A stretch of DNA of 64,000 bases. It comes from Streptococcus mitis. Its GTDB lineage: Bacteria > Bacillota > Bacilli > Lactobacillales > Streptococcaceae. The translations under genes and the position numbers were made by a program. The DNA is taken from assembly GCF_002005545.1 (NCBI RefSeq), contig NZ_LBMT01000001.1, positions 1,634,301-1,698,300 of the forward strand, written 5' to 3'. The first letter of the stretch is position 1, and every line of letters begins with the position of its first letter. Below the pieces are notes generated by a model. That model ran no database searches. It saw nothing but the letters and a program-made list of their open reading frames with translations, and was not told the origin of the DNA. Shown piece by piece: positions 26,036-36,084 of this stretch.

Positions 26036-27325
26036 TTAGATTAAGCCTTCCAAGAGACCCTTCATAAAGTTTTCTGAGTTAAACTCTCCAATATCATCGA
26101 TTTTTTCACCAAAACCAATCAATTTTACAGGAATATTGAGTTCTTCACGAATGGCTAGAACCATACCACCTCGAGCAGTTCCATCAATCTTAGTCAAGAC
26201 GATTCCTGTCAAAGGGGTGATTTTTGAAAATTCTTTAGCCTGTACCAAGGCATTTTGACCTGTTGATGCATCAAGTGCTAAGAAGGTTTCATGAGGCGCT
26301 TCTGGCACGACACGTTTGATGATACGACCAATCTTTTCCAACTCAGCCATGAGGTTGTCCTTGTTTTGCAGACGACCAGCAGTATCAATCATAAGAATAT
26401 CGATACCTTCAGACACGGCACGTTCCATGCCATCAAAGACCACGCTGGCTGGATCAGCTTTTTCAGGTCCAGTCACAACTGGAACGTCCACACGACGACC
26501 CCATTCAGCTAGCTGGGCTACTGCCCCTGCGCGGAAGGTATCTGCCGCAACCAACATGACCTTCTTACCTGCTTGTTTGTAGCGGTGAGCTAGCTTCCCG
26601 ATAGAAGTTGTTTTCCCAACACCATTAACACCAACAAAGAGCATGACTGTCAAGCCATCTTGGAAGTGGATACTTTCATCGTAGCTACCATCCTTTTCAT
26701 AAAGCTCAACCAATTTCTCAATGATGACACGACGAAGTGCGTCAGGTTTCTTTGCGTTTTCAAGCTTGGCTTCGTAACGTAGCTCCTCTGTTAAGTTAGA
26801 AGCGACTTGAACACCAACGTCACTCATAATCAGCAGTTCTTCCAGTTCCTCGAAAAATTCTTCATCAACAGAGCGAAAATTGGCAAAGAAAGCGTTCAAG
26901 CGAGCTCCGAAGCCTGTACGAGTTTTCTTAAGACTGCGGTCATATTTTTCCTGAACAGTTTCTTCTACTTGAGGCCTTTCTGCTTCAAGAACTTCACAAC
27001 TATTTTCTTCGACAGTTCCTTCATACTCAAAATTCTCTTCCTCTGTGACTTCTTCTGAGTTTGGCAATTCTTCGACTTTTTCTTGATGAACCTCTACATC
27101 TGGCTCTGAATCATGATTTTCTTCAACTGTGTCTTGGATTTCCTCTTCCTCAAGCATAGGCTCTTCAAAACTTTCAACTTCTGCTTCTTCCTGAGGAACT
27201 TCCTCGGCCTCTGTAACAGCAGGCTCAATATCTTCAGACAAATCAAGATTTTCCAGAGCTTCTTTTACAACTTCTTCGATTTTAGGTTCTTCTTTTTTTC
27301 CGAATAGACGGTCAAACAATCCCAT
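26036..27325 (-). CDS. ftsY: Signal recognition particle receptor FtsY
   Basis: FtsY docks SRP-ribosome complexes at the membrane by reciprocal GTP hydrolysis with Ffh. The 429-residue protein has a highly acidic, glutamate-rich A domain (about residues 12-130) and the NG GTPase domain with GVNGVGKTTSIGKLA, DTFRAGA, DTAGR and TKIDGTARGG. It is the last gene of the rnc-smc-HAD-HAD-ftsY cluster, three bases after the preceding stop, and ends at the terminator shared with zwf. Confidence 0.97.
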   Translation of the reverse strand: MGLFDRLFGKKEEPKIEEVVKEALENLDLSEDIEPAVTEAEEVPQEEAEVESFEEPMLEEEEIQDTVEENHDSEPDVEVHQEKVEELPNSEEVTEEENFEYEGTVEENSCEVLEAERPQVEETVQEKYDRSLKKTRTGFGARLNAFFANFRSVDEEFFEELEELLIMSDVGVQVASNLTEELRYEAKLENAKKPDALRRVIIEKLVELYEKDGSYDESIHFQDGLTVMLFVGVNGVGKTTSIGKLAHRYKQAGKKVMLVAADTFRAGAVAQLAEWGRRVDVPVVTGPEKADPASVVFDGMERAVSEGIDILMIDTAGRLQNKDNLMAELEKIGRIIKRVVPEAPHETFLALDASTGQNALVQAKEFSKITPLTGIVLTKIDGTARGGMVLAIREELNIPVKLIGFGEKIDDIGEFNSENFMKGLLEGLI

Positions 27326-27328
27326 ATC

Positions 27329-28147
27329 TTAGTTCTCCTTTAGCACATATTCTTCGATAGCCCAGGCGACAGCCTCTTCATCATTGGTCATTGGCGTCAC
27401 TACATTTGCGACTGCCTTGACTTCAGGAACAGCGTTTTGCATGGCAACACCGAGCCCTGCCCATTCAATCATAGAAAGGTCATTGGCTTCATCACCACAG
27501 GCCATGACTTGGCTTTGGTCGATTCCAAGATGGCTGATTAGTTTTGCCAAACCTGTTGCTTTATGAACATTCTTTGGTGACCACTCTAGCAACATTTCAC
27601 GTGATTTAAAGATTTCATATTGGTCAAACAATTCTGGAGAAATCTTCTGAATGGCTGCATCTAAGAGTTCTTGAGCAAAGGCAGTCACGCATTTATTGTA
27701 AGTCATTTGGCTAGACAAGTCTTCAAAGTCAACTGGAACAAAGGTCAAAGCTGGATTAAATTTGGCATAAAGACTTTCTTGGTACGATTGGATTTGATAA
27801 ACAGTTCCTTCTGAGATGGCATCAAGAGGCAGTGATAATTTCTCTGTTTCTTCATACAAGCGTGCTACATCATCATATGAAAAGACTGTTTTATCAAGGA
27901 TTTCACCTGTATTTTTCTGAACCAAACCACCATTAAAAGTAATCGTATACTCATCTTCCTGACCGTCAGTCCCTAGCTCATGGAGAAAGAAATCCATAGC
28001 TTTTAGGGGACGACCAGTTGTCAATACGACCTTGATACCACGATCACGCGCAGCTTTCAAGGTTGCCTTGGTACGATCCGTCAGCCTTTTATCAGTAGTC
28101 AGCAAGGTCCCGTCCAAGTCCAATGCAATCAATTTTATATCTGCCAT
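27329..28147 (-). CDS. Cof-type HAD hydrolase (first downstream of smc pair)
   Basis: The 272-residue protein is a HAD-superfamily phosphatase of the Cof/YidA type. Motif I is DLDGTLLT (residues 9-16), motif II TTGR, and the late motif GDEANDLSMIEWA binds magnesium. Such enzymes remove phosphate from sugar phosphates, nucleotides or flavin; the substrate here is unknown. It abuts the second HAD gene with one base of overlap and lies just before ftsY in the same operon. Confidence 0.9.
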   Translation of the reverse strand: MADIKLIALDLDGTLLTTDKRLTDRTKATLKAARDRGIKVVLTTGRPLKAMDFFLHELGTDGQEDEYTITFNGGLVQKNTGEILDKTVFSYDDVARLYEETEKLSLPLDAISEGTVYQIQSYQESLYAKFNPALTFVPVDFEDLSSQMTYNKCVTAFAQELLDAAIQKISPELFDQYEIFKSREMLLEWSPKNVHKATGLAKLISHLGIDQSQVMACGDEANDLSMIEWAGLGVAMQNAVPEVKAVANVVTPMTNDEEAVAWAIEEYVLKEN

Positions 28148-28941
28148 TATAAGCCCTCCATATAAGCTATAACCGACTGGTCTTTATGGTGACCAATCAC
28201 AGTCTCTGCTAATTCTAAAATTTCTGGTCGTGCATTTTCAGGAGCTACAGGATGTCCCACAACCTGCATCATATGCAAGTCATTTAGATTGTCTCCAAAA
28301 GCCATAACCTGATCCATTGTGATACCAAGTTTTTTAGCTAATTCAACAATAGCCACACCCTTATCGACATAGTCCAGAACAATATCAATGGATTCAAAGC
28401 CAGTTGTCATGGCCTTAACACCAGGAACATGTTCATTAACCCAAGCTTCCCCAGCTTCCAGCGTTTCTTCTGTGAAGTTGGTCGTAAATTTGAAAATGTC
28501 ATCTGTGATATCTTCCAAACTTGCTACTTTTTGGATATTTTCATTATAGTGCTGGCTCACTTTCAAATAGGTCTCATCAACCGTATCTAGAACATAAGCT
28601 CCCTTTTTGCCCGTCAAGAGCAGTTTATTGATATCTACATAAGGTGACGTTTTCAGCTTTTCAAAAGTTGCCAGATAAAACTCACGAGACATGGTCGCTT
28701 CATACAAGTCTTGACCTCGATACTCTACCAAACTGCCATTTTCCGCGATAAAAATAATGTCATCACGAACATCAGCAAATAATTTTTCTAGAGATAGGAA
28801 TCCGCGCCCCGAAGCCACTGCAAAGTAAATCCCTTTTTCCTTGTAGGAAACCAAGAGAGACTTGAGGCGGTCCATATCAAAGCATCCATTCCCATCTAGG
28901 AAGGTTCCGTCCATATCTGTTGCTACTAGTTTAATTGTCAT
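28147..28941 (-). CDS. Cof-type HAD hydrolase (second, next to smc)
   Basis: This 264-residue HAD phosphatase is a paralogue of its downstream neighbour. It shows DMDGTFLDG (residues 8-16), ASGRG and the metal-binding GDNLNDLHMMQ. It overlaps the smc stop codon region by four bases, which implies translational coupling. The substrate is unknown. Confidence 0.9.
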   Translation of the reverse strand: MTIKLVATDMDGTFLDGNGCFDMDRLKSLLVSYKEKGIYFAVASGRGFLSLEKLFADVRDDIIFIAENGSLVEYRGQDLYEATMSREFYLATFEKLKTSPYVDINKLLLTGKKGAYVLDTVDETYLKVSQHYNENIQKVASLEDITDDIFKFTTNFTEETLEAGEAWVNEHVPGVKAMTTGFESIDIVLDYVDKGVAIVELAKKLGITMDQVMAFGDNLNDLHMMQVVGHPVAPENARPEILELAETVIGHHKDQSVIAYMEGL

Positions 28942-31900
28942 CCTTCAATACTTTCTAAATCTTTTAACTTAACCGAAACAATTTTTGAGACACCTGACTC
29001 TTGCATGGTCACTCCATAGATAGAATCAGCCGCTGCCATGGTTCCCTTACGGTGGGTTACGACGATAAACTGGCTGTCCTTGTCAAAGCGGTTGAGGTAA
29101 TCCCCAAAACGCTTAACATTTGCTTCATCCAGCGCAGCTTCCACCTCATCCAAGATGACAAATGGGATAGTCTTCACTCGAATGATAGAGAAAAGCAAAG
29201 CTAGAGCCGACAGAGCTTTTTCACCACCACTCATGAGGTTAAGCGACTGGATTTTCTTACCTGGAGGTTGAACAGAAATCTCCACACCAGCTGTTAAAAG
29301 GTCACCCTCAGTCAATATCAAGTCTGCCTGACCTCCGCCAAACATCTGTTTGAAGGTCACTTTAAAGGACTCACGAATAGCTTCAAAAGTTGATTTAAAG
29401 CGTTCCTTGACCTCATCATTCATCTCTGTAATGGTCTCAAGGAGCAGGTTTTTCGCTGACAAAATGTCATCTCGCTGGCTATTGAGGAAATCCAGACGGC
29501 TGTGAACTTCTTCGTACTGGTCAATAGCATCCAAATTGACAGGACCCAGTGAGCGAATAGCCTTCTCTAATTCCTGCACCTCTTGCTCTGCCAGATTGAG
29601 ATTTTCAAGTTCATGTGCCTTTTCTAGAGCCTCAGTATAGCTAATCTGATACTGGTCTGTTAATTGGCTTTGTAAATGGCGTAAGCGCTCGCTGACCTTT
29701 TCTTTCTTGGCTTCAGCACGCGTTTGCTTGCGAATCCACTCCTCATTCTGCTGGCGAGCCTGATCCAAATGACTGGTAATATCATCAAGTTGACCTTCTA
29801 TATCATCCAATTCAAACTGCTTGCGAATCAAACCTTGTTGGAGATTTGTTTTCTGAATTTTAGCTTCTTCGGCCTGTTGACTGAGCAATTCTGTATCAAC
29901 TTTCTCAAGATTGTCAACCTTTTCTTGAAGAAGGCGCTGGATTTCTTCTTGTTCGATATCTAAATTGTCTAATTCCTTGCCTAAACGCTCAATATCAGCT
30001 ACTTCATAACGTTTTTGCCCTTGTAGTTCTGTCTTAAGCAAGCGAGCTTGCGCTAGCTCTTCCTGCAAGTTTTGATAGCGTTCTTGGATGGCATTTTTGT
30101 TGGACTTAATCTCTTCAATCTCAGCTTCCAGATTTTTCTTGTCACTGGCGATTGCAGCAAGGCGCTCTTGGCATTTTTCCTTATCTGCTTGCCAATCTCC
30201 CTCAGTAAGACGATCTAATTCCTCTTCTTGAAGTTTCCAAAGAGTTTCTAATTCTTCGACTTGCTGACTAGTTTGCTGATAAGCAATAGACAAGCCTTGC
30301 TCCTGAATACGTGCCTTCTCTCCTTGAGATTTGATAATTTCTAATCTTTCTGTCAATCTAGCCATCTCATCTTGCAAGGTCTTCAAAGTCGCCTCTTCTG
30401 AACGCAAGCTTGCTTCTTCTTCAGCAATTTCTTTTTGCAATTGCTCCAGCTCTGGCTTGATAAAAATACTGTTATTCTGGCGATTGGCTCCACCTGCATA
30501 GGAACCACCTGTACGAAGCTCTGTCCCATCCAATGTCACCATGCGAACCTGATAACGAACCTGACGAGCTGCTGCACGCGCATGCTCTACAGTATCAAAA
30601 ATAGCTGTCGTAGCTAGCAAGTTCTTGAAAATAGCTTCCAATCTATTGTCAAATGTCACCAGCTCATCAGCCATACCCAGAAATCCTGGGCTTGTAGCAA
30701 TAGTATCTTGGTTCTGACTAGAAATCGTACGTGCCTTGATAGTCGTTAAAGGAAGGAAGGTTGCACGACCAGCTCTGTTTCGTTTAAGGAAATCAATGGC
30801 CTTAGTCGCCGCGTTCTCATCTTCTACAATGATGTGCTGACTGCTTGCTCCAAGCGCAATCTCTAGGGCAGTTTGATAATGCACATCAAAGGTCAGATGC
30901 TCACTGACTGCCCCAATAATCCCACCAAGTCGATCTTTTTCTTGGAGAACACTCTTAACACCTGCATAAAAGTTACTATGATTTCTCAGGATATTTTCCA
31001 AACTTTGGGCTCTAGCCTGCTTGTTTTTGAGACTATCCAGACGGTCAAAGAGTTGACTTTGTTGAGCTTGATAGGAAGTTTTCTGATCCTCTTGCTCCTT
31101 GGCAATAGCTTGGTAGTCAGCCAATAATTTCTGAACCTGCTCCTTGGCAGTTTCAAGCTCGTCTTTTTGATGACCAGCCTTCTCTTTAGCTGTAGCTAAC
31201 TGTTCTTTCAGCTTTTCTAATTGATCTGCTTGTTTTTGAGAAAGCTGACGACTATTTTCCAACTCGTTTTCGATACGGGTCAACTGGTTTGAGACATCCG
31301 CTTCTTCTTGTAAAAGGGCTACAAAGCGTTCACGTAAGAGCTCAATCATCTGATCAGGATCATCTGAAAAAGCCAGTAATTCAGCTTCTAAACGATTAAG
31401 TTTTTGATTATTTTGGACTAGATTTTCCTCTAACAGAGTTAAAGAGCTTTCTTTATCAGATTTTTCTTTGCTGAGTGAATTTCTCTTATCCTCCAAAGCA
31501 GCCAAACGGGCTTGTGCTTCCTGTTGATTCAGGGCTACTTGCTCGGACTCTAGTTTAGATAGGGCTAATTTTCTCTCTAAGTCACTAATTAGACTGGTCA
31601 AATCCATCAAACTGCCCTGGTCTTTGGCCATTTCAGCCTGTAAATCTTGGCGTTGCTTTTTAAGAGTTTGATTTTCTTCTTCTAATTTTTCCCGCTTTTG
31701 GTAGTAGCTCGTCAAGAGTTCCTGAACCTGAGCCAACTCTTCTTCTGTCGACTCTAGTTCAGCCTTATTTTCCTTGATTTGAGCAACCAGAACATCCAAG
31801 TAAATAGCTTTACGTTGGCCTTCCAAGTCTAGAAATTTACGGGCATTCTCAGCTTGCTTCTCAAGAGGTTTGATTTGATTATCCAATTCGTAGATAATGT

Positions 31901-32477
31901 CTTCAAGGCGGTCTAAATTATCCTGAGTTTGTTGTAGTTTACTCTCTGTCTCTTTTCTACGAGTCTTGTATTTCAAAACTCCTGCAGCTTCTTCAAAAAT
32001 GGCTCGGCGTTCTTCAGGCTTGGAGTTAAAAATTTCCTCAACCTTCCCTTGGGAAATAATGGAGAAGGAATCTCGTCCCAATCCAGTATCCAAGAAAAGG
32101 TCATGAATATCACGCAGACGGACTTTCTTGCCGTCAATCTTATATTCGCTATCTCCACTACGATAGATATGGCGTTCTACCCTAATTTCTTGCCCTGCAT
32201 CCTTGATAAATCCGTCATGATTATCCAGAGTCACAACTACAGAAGCATAATTGAGCGGTTTGCGACTTTCGGTCCCAGCAAAGATGACATCCGGCATCTT
32301 GCCACCACGGAGACTCTTAACACTTGACTCCCCCAAGGCCCAACGCAGACTTTCTGTAATATTAGACTTCCCAGAGCCATTGGGTCCAACGACTGCCGTC
32401 ACACCTTGGTCAAAGACGACCTTAGTCTTGTCAGCAAAAGACTTGAATCCCTGAATTTCGATTTCCTTTAAATACAT
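28938..32477 (-). CDS. smc: Chromosome segregation ATPase SMC
   Basis: SMC forms a dimeric ring with ScpA and ScpB that organises and segregates the chromosome. The 1179-residue protein has the N-terminal Walker [10 protein letters not shown] (31-38), long coiled coils (about 170-500 and 670-1000), a hinge (about 515-640, with [13 protein letters not shown]), and a C-terminal head with [16 protein letters not shown] and Walker [17 protein letters not shown]. The start overlaps the 3' end of rnc by ten bases, the order rnc-smc-HAD-ftsY being conserved in streptococci. Confidence 0.98.
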   Translation of the reverse strand: MYLKEIEIQGFKSFADKTKVVFDQGVTAVVGPNGSGKSNITESLRWALGESSVKSLRGGKMPDVIFAGTESRKPLNYASVVVTLDNHDGFIKDAGQEIRVERHIYRSGDSEYKIDGKKVRLRDIHDLFLDTGLGRDSFSIISQGKVEEIFNSKPEERRAIFEEAAGVLKYKTRRKETESKLQQTQDNLDRLEDIIYELDNQIKPLEKQAENARKFLDLEGQRKAIYLDVLVAQIKENKAELESTEEELAQVQELLTSYYQKREKLEEENQTLKKQRQDLQAEMAKDQGSLMDLTSLISDLERKLALSKLESEQVALNQQEAQARLAALEDKRNSLSKEKSDKESSLTLLEENLVQNNQKLNRLEAELLAFSDDPDQMIELLRERFVALLQEEADVSNQLTRIENELENSRQLSQKQADQLEKLKEQLATAKEKAGHQKDELETAKEQVQKLLADYQAIAKEQEDQKTSYQAQQSQLFDRLDSLKNKQARAQSLENILRNHSNFYAGVKSVLQEKDRLGGIIGAVSEHLTFDVHYQTALEIALGASSQHIIVEDENAATKAIDFLKRNRAGRATFLPLTTIKARTISSQNQDTIATSPGFLGMADELVTFDNRLEAIFKNLLATTAIFDTVEHARAAARQVRYQVRMVTLDGTELRTGGSYAGGANRQNNSIFIKPELEQLQKEIAEEEASLRSEEATLKTLQDEMARLTERLEIIKSQGEKARIQEQGLSIAYQQTSQQVEELETLWKLQEEELDRLTEGDWQADKEKCQERLAAIASDKKNLEAEIEEIKSNKNAIQERYQNLQEELAQARLLKTELQGQKRYEVADIERLGKELDNLDIEQEEIQRLLQEKVDNLEKVDTELLSQQAEEAKIQKTNLQQGLIRKQFELDDIEGQLDDITSHLDQARQQNEEWIRKQTRAEAKKEKVSERLRHLQSQLTDQYQISYTEALEKAHELENLNLAEQEVQELEKAIRSLGPVNLDAIDQYEEVHSRLDFLNSQRDDILSAKNLLLETITEMNDEVKERFKSTFEAIRESFKVTFKQMFGGGQADLILTEGDLLTAGVEISVQPPGKKIQSLNLMSGGEKALSALALLFSIIRVKTIPFVILDEVEAALDEANVKRFGDYLNRFDKDSQFIVVTHRKGTMAAADSIYGVTMQESGVSKIVSVKLKDLESIEG

Positions 32478-33166
32478 GAATCCAGCCCTTTCTCAACGGC
32501 ATTTTTAGCAGCTTCCTGCTCTGCTAATTTCTTAGAACGACCTTGACCTTGACCGATACTCGTACCCTCAACAAGAACTTCTACTTCAAAAACCTTATCG
32601 TGGGCAGGACCTGTTTCAGAAATTACCTGATAACGAATAGCCACATCCCCATTGACCTGAAGTAACTCTTGGAGATGGGTTTTGTAGTCTGTAATCATCT
32701 CAAATTCGCCTGCTTCAACCTTAGGAATCATGACTTGATAGATAAATTCCTTGACCTTGGCCACATCCTTGTCCAAAAGAAGAGCACCAAGAAAGGCTTC
32801 AAAGGCATCACCAAGAATGGTATCACGATTGCGACCACCAGATTTTTCTTCCCCTTTACCCAACTTGATAAATTGATCAAACTGGCAATCACGCGCAAAA
32901 CCAGCCAAACTTTCCTCGCGGACAATCATGGCACGGAGTTTAGACAAGTCACCCTCAGGCTTTTTAGGATATTTTTTATACAGATATTCTGAAATCAATA
33001 ACTGTAGAACAGCGTCTCCTAAAAATTCCAAGCGCTCATTGTGTGAAATTTTTAAGAGGCGGTGCTCATTGGCATAACTCGTATGAGTAAAGGCAGTTTC
33101 CAGTAAATTTTTGTCTGCAAATTCGATTGCAAAATGGTTCTTTAGTACAGTTTGTAATTCTTTCAT
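32468..33166 (-). CDS. rnc: Ribonuclease III
   Basis: RNase III cuts double-stranded RNA in rRNA processing and mRNA turnover. The 232-residue protein has the catalytic signature [14 protein letters not shown] near residue 44, the second acidic site in [13 protein letters not shown], and a C-terminal double-stranded-RNA-binding domain (about 160-228, with [17 protein letters not shown]). It is first in the smc-ftsY operon. An ATG preceded by AAAGAGG marks the start. Confidence 0.98.
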   Translation of the reverse strand: MKELQTVLKNHFAIEFADKNLLETAFTHTSYANEHRLLKISHNERLEFLGDAVLQLLISEYLYKKYPKKPEGDLSKLRAMIVREESLAGFARDCQFDQFIKLGKGEEKSGGRNRDTILGDAFEAFLGALLLDKDVAKVKEFIYQVMIPKVEAGEFEMITDYKTHLQELLQVNGDVAIRYQVISETGPAHDKVFEVEVLVEGTSIGQGQGRSKKLAEQEAAKNAVEKGLDSCI

Positions 33167-33200
33167 ACCAACCTCTTTCTAACTGATAACAGTCCTTTTT

Positions 33201-33209
33201 ATTATATCA
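33201..33209 (-). promoter_or_regulatory. Extended -10 promoter of the rnc-smc-ftsY operon
   Basis: The minus strand reads TGATATAAT, a perfect -10 with extended TG, about 35 nt upstream of the rnc start. No convincing -35 is seen. Confidence 0.6.
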
Positions 33210-33309
33210 AAAAAAGCCCCCTGAGTCACTTTAAAACGGGACTGGAGAGCATTTAGGAATTCTTTAAAAAGAGATTTTCAGTTTCAAGGACCAATTTAAG
33301 GTTGTGTAA

Positions 33310-33337
33310 AGAAAAAGCCCTATTAAAGGCTTTTTTA
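33310..33337 (-). terminator. Terminator after tRNA-Arg
   Basis: On the minus strand AAAAAGCC-TTTAATA-GGGCTTTTT forms a stem-loop that ends in a T run, about 12 nt past the 3' end of the tRNA. Confidence 0.8.
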
Positions 33338-33348
33338 GGATGTTTACA

Positions 33349-33420
33349 TCCACCCTGAGGGAATCGAACCCCCATCTCAAGAACCGGAATCTTACGTGAT
33401 ATCCATTACACTAAGGGTGG
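33349..33420 (-). tRNA. tRNA-Arg (anticodon CCG)
   Basis: The 72-nt minus-strand sequence folds as a tRNA. The acceptor CCACCCT pairs perfectly with AGGGTGG, followed by discriminator A; the anticodon stem TAAGA/TCTTG encloses the loop TTCCGGT with anticodon CCG; and the T arm is GGGGG-TTCGATT-CCCTC. CCA is not encoded. It lies between guaC and rnc, with its own terminator downstream, and may be transcribed by read-through from guaC. Confidence 0.93.
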
Positions 33421-33486
33421 AAACTTGTTTTATTATAACAGAAATTTGCTCTAATAACAAGTTTTTTTCTAGTGAGATAGCCCGTC

Positions 33487-34473
33487 TTAGTGGGAAGCAT
33501 CCCCATTCCAGATGGAGTTTTTCACGATAACATAATCAACGTGTTTAAGGTCAGCAACCTGACGTCCACCTGCGTATGAAATGGCACTTTGAAGGTCTTG
33601 TTCCATCTCAGTTAAAGTGTCTTGCAGATGACCTTTAGCTGGAAGCAAGATGCGTTTGCCTTCCACATTTTTGTAAGCACCTTTTTGATATTGTGAAGCT
33701 GAACCGTAGTATTCTTTGAATTGTTCACCATCGACTTCAATCGTTTTCCCTGGACTTTCGATGTGTCCTGCAAAGAGGGAACCAATCATGACCATGTTAG
33801 CACCGAAGCGGATAGACTTGGCAATATCACCGTGAGTACGAATTCCTCCATCAGCGATAATCGGTTTTCGGGCAGCCTTGGCACACCAGCGTAGAGCAGC
33901 CAACTGCCAACCACCTGTACCAAAACCAGTCTTAACCTTGGTGATACAAACCTTACCAGGACCAATTCCGACCTTAGTAGCATCTGCACCAGCATTTTCC
34001 AATTCACGCACAGCTTCTGGTGTTCCCACATTTCCAGCAATGACAAAAGTATCTGGCAATTCTTTCTTGATGTGTTGAATCATAGAAATCACGCTATCCG
34101 CATGACCATGGGCAATATCAATCGTGATGTACTCAGGAGCATCAGCCTTGAGCTGGCTGACAAAATCATACTCATAATCCTTAACACCGACAGAGATAGA
34201 AGCAATGAGCCCTTGCTCATGCATGCGTTTAATAAAAGGAATGCGTTCTGCCTCATCAAAACGGTGCATAATGTAGAAGTAGCCTCCTTTAGCCAGTTGC
34301 TCTGCTACATTTTCATCCAAAATCGTCTGCATATTAGCTGGCACAACAGGTAGTTTAAAGGTGTGCTTTCCTAGAGTGACACTTGTATCTGCTTCTGCAC
34401 GGCTTTTAATGACACATTTATTTGGGATCAATTGAATATCTTCGTAATCAAAAATTGGAAATTCATTTAACAT
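33487..34473 (-). CDS. guaC: GMP reductase
   Basis: GuaC reduces GMP to IMP with NADPH, allowing guanine nucleotides to be reused for adenine nucleotides. The 328-residue IMPDH/GMPR-fold protein has the catalytic cysteine in GPGKVCITK, the phosphate-binding [20 protein letters not shown] and MIGSLFAGH, and lacks CBS domains, separating it from IMP dehydrogenase. It has its own near-consensus promoter and a short structured leader. Confidence 0.95.
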   Translation of the reverse strand: MLNEFPIFDYEDIQLIPNKCVIKSRAEADTSVTLGKHTFKLPVVPANMQTILDENVAEQLAKGGYFYIMHRFDEAERIPFIKRMHEQGLIASISVGVKDYEYDFVSQLKADAPEYITIDIAHGHADSVISMIQHIKKELPDTFVIAGNVGTPEAVRELENAGADATKVGIGPGKVCITKVKTGFGTGGWQLAALRWCAKAARKPIIADGGIRTHGDIAKSIRFGANMVMIGSLFAGHIESPGKTIEVDGEQFKEYYGSASQYQKGAYKNVEGKRILLPAKGHLQDTLTEMEQDLQSAISYAGGRQVADLKHVDYVIVKNSIWNGDASH

Positions 34474-34544
34474 ATCGATGTCTCGTTTCTTTTGTAATGA
34501 CCTACCTATGCTCTCGCATCACTACGCCTTTTCCGACGTTTCCT
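34474..34544 (-). ncRNA. Short structured 5' leader of guaC, possible regulatory RNA
   Basis: The expected transcript start is near 34544, leaving a leader of about 70 nt. On the minus strand it can form ACGUC-GGAAAA-GGCGU and, just after, AUGC-GAGA-GCAU, a perfect four-base-pair stem closed by a GNRA tetraloop, followed by AGGUAGGUCAUU which can pair back with AGUG. I do not recognise a purine riboswitch or other known class. Regulation is a possibility, not shown. Confidence 0.4.
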
Positions 34545-34550
34545 TAATTT

Positions 34551-34579
34551 ATTATAAACCAAAGTACAGTTTTTGTCAA
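34551..34579 (-). promoter_or_regulatory. Consensus promoter of guaC
   Basis: On the minus strand TTGACA (34574-34579) and TATAAT (34551-34556) both match the consensus perfectly at 17-bp spacing. This should be a strong sigma-A promoter, which suggests control acts after initiation or through a repressor. Confidence 0.88.
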
Positions 34580-34632
34580 ATAATTTTATAAATTAAAATA
34601 TATTGTTCGGATTTTACTTGTATAAATAACAA

Positions 34633-34664
34633 AAGAAAGAGGAGAGATTATCTTCTCCCCACTT
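34633..34664 (-). terminator. Terminator of the Sua5-like gene
   Basis: On the minus strand GGGGAGAAGATAATCTCTCC forms a short stem and is followed by TCTTTCTTTTGTT, about 10 nt past the stop of the Sua5-like gene. Confidence 0.55.
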
Positions 34665-34674
34665 CTTCTACATT

Positions 34675-35454
34675 CTAATAATACTCACCCTGACGGTAGT
34701 CCCATGAGTTAAAGGTGTCTGACAGGTGCATCATGATTTTATCAATATCAAGCCCTTTACGGATCACAACTGGGGCTGGTGAAGTTGAACGTGCTCCTCC
34801 TTGTTCTGGGATGAGTTTGCCGTCTTTATCGACCATAGAGACCATCACACCTTGCTCGTAGCGAGTTTCAATCGTTTTGTCAGGCTGGATTGATGCCACG
34901 TAGTCGTCTGCCTCGATAACAAGGTCAACTGCCCCTTCGATGCGTTCTCCGATACCTTCTACCTTACCACGATTTCCTTTTCCAGATGGGTTTGCAGATG
35001 AGGCATAGACCATCTTGCCTTCTTCCCAAAGTTTGGCAGCTAATTGTTCACCAGCTTTCCCAAATTTGATAACAAAACAGCTAGTACCACGCACGTCAGT
35101 CATCAGTTCTTCACGGCCATCACCGTATGATTTGAGTTTTTCAAAGGCTTCTGGTTTCCAAGGAAGGATACAACCAAGAAGAATATCTTCGTCCCAATGT
35201 TTTTGGTAGAAGGCTTCAATTTCTGGGTTGAGTTGTGCTAAAGCGCGAAGCTCATCCATGCTACCACAGAGAACAACGCCTGGTTTGTTACGGTTACGCT
35301 CTTTGGCTGCGAACTTGCGTTCAAGTCCTGCCTTGTCGCTAGTCATGATAATGTAACCAACTTTAGTAGGGCAAACGATACATCCGCCCTCACCTTTTAA
35401 AATATCATAGCCTTCTTGTGAAAGTGTTCCGTTCCATTGAATGTGTTTTGTCAT
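34675..35454 (-). CDS. Sua5/YciO/YrdC/YwlC family protein
   Basis: This 259-residue protein resembles the threonylcarbamoyl-AMP synthase fold: an early GGCIVCPTKVGYIIM corresponding to the usual PTDT-YG segment, AKERNRNKPGVVLCG corresponding to KxR..KP, and SSANPSGKGNRGKVEG near residue 150. The PTxxxY positions depart from canonical Sua5/TsaC (PTKVGYI in place of PTDTVYG), so a role other than t6A synthesis is likely. It lies 27 bp after leuD and may be the distal gene of the leucine operon. Confidence 0.75.
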   Translation of the reverse strand: MTKHIQWNGTLSQEGYDILKGEGGCIVCPTKVGYIIMTSDKAGLERKFAAKERNRNKPGVVLCGSMDELRALAQLNPEIEAFYQKHWDEDILLGCILPWKPEAFEKLKSYGDGREELMTDVRGTSCFVIKFGKAGEQLAAKLWEEGKMVYASSANPSGKGNRGKVEGIGERIEGAVDLVIEADDYVASIQPDKTIETRYEQGVMVSMVDKDGKLIPEQGGARSTSPAPVVIRKGLDIDKIMMHLSDTFNSWDYRQGEYY

Positions 35455-35481
35455 AATTCTATTTCCTTTTCTAATTTTCTT

Positions 35482-36075
35482 CTAATCCTGCCAGTAGGCT
35501 GGTCGTTGTTTTTCATAGGCAGCAATCAAGTCTTCATACTGCAAAGTAATACCGATATCATCCAAACCATTTAAGAGCTTGTGTTTCCATTCACTATCTA
35601 TTTCGAAAGTGAATTCTCCAACTGGTGAGATGATTTTTTGTTGTTCCAAGTCCACAGTTATCTGGTCAGTTGGTTTCAAGTGGGCTAGTTTCTCTCTAAC
35701 CTCTCTGGGCTGAACAATGGGCAACATACCATTATTAAGTTCATTATTGTAATGAATATCACCAAAAGATCCTGCAATCACAACCTTAAAACCATAGTCT
35801 GCTAGAGCCCAAGCTGCGTGTTCTCTGGACGATCCTGCCCCAAAGTTATCCCCTGAAATGAGAATACTGGCTTTGCGATATTCAGGTAGGTTAAAGACAA
35901 AGTCTGGATCCTCAGTATACTTGTCATCCAAATAACGCCAAGCATACATGAGGTACTTACCAAAGCCTTTTTTATCAATTAACTTGAGAAACTGCTTGGG
36001 TAGGATTTGGTCAGTGTCGATGTTATCATTCATGAGAGGAACGGTCGTTCCCGTATAAACTGTAAATTTCTCCAT
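35482..36075 (-). CDS. leuD: 3-isopropylmalate dehydratase small subunit
   Basis: LeuD forms the swivelling domain of isopropylmalate isomerase with LeuC, converting 2- to 3-isopropylmalate in leucine synthesis. The 197-residue protein has [13 protein letters not shown] near residue 18 and the substrate-loop [17 protein letters not shown] near residue 75. It follows leuC by nine bases. Confidence 0.97.
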   Translation of the reverse strand: MEKFTVYTGTTVPLMNDNIDTDQILPKQFLKLIDKKGFGKYLMYAWRYLDDKYTEDPDFVFNLPEYRKASILISGDNFGAGSSREHAAWALADYGFKVVIAGSFGDIHYNNELNNGMLPIVQPREVREKLAHLKPTDQITVDLEQQKIISPVGEFTFEIDSEWKHKLLNGLDDIGITLQYEDLIAAYEKQRPAYWQD

Positions 36076-36084
36076 ATCCTCTCC

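Noticed and set aside
33301..33420. Additional tRNA next to tRNA-Arg
   Set aside because: Only one cloverleaf can be folded; the rest is a terminator hairpin.
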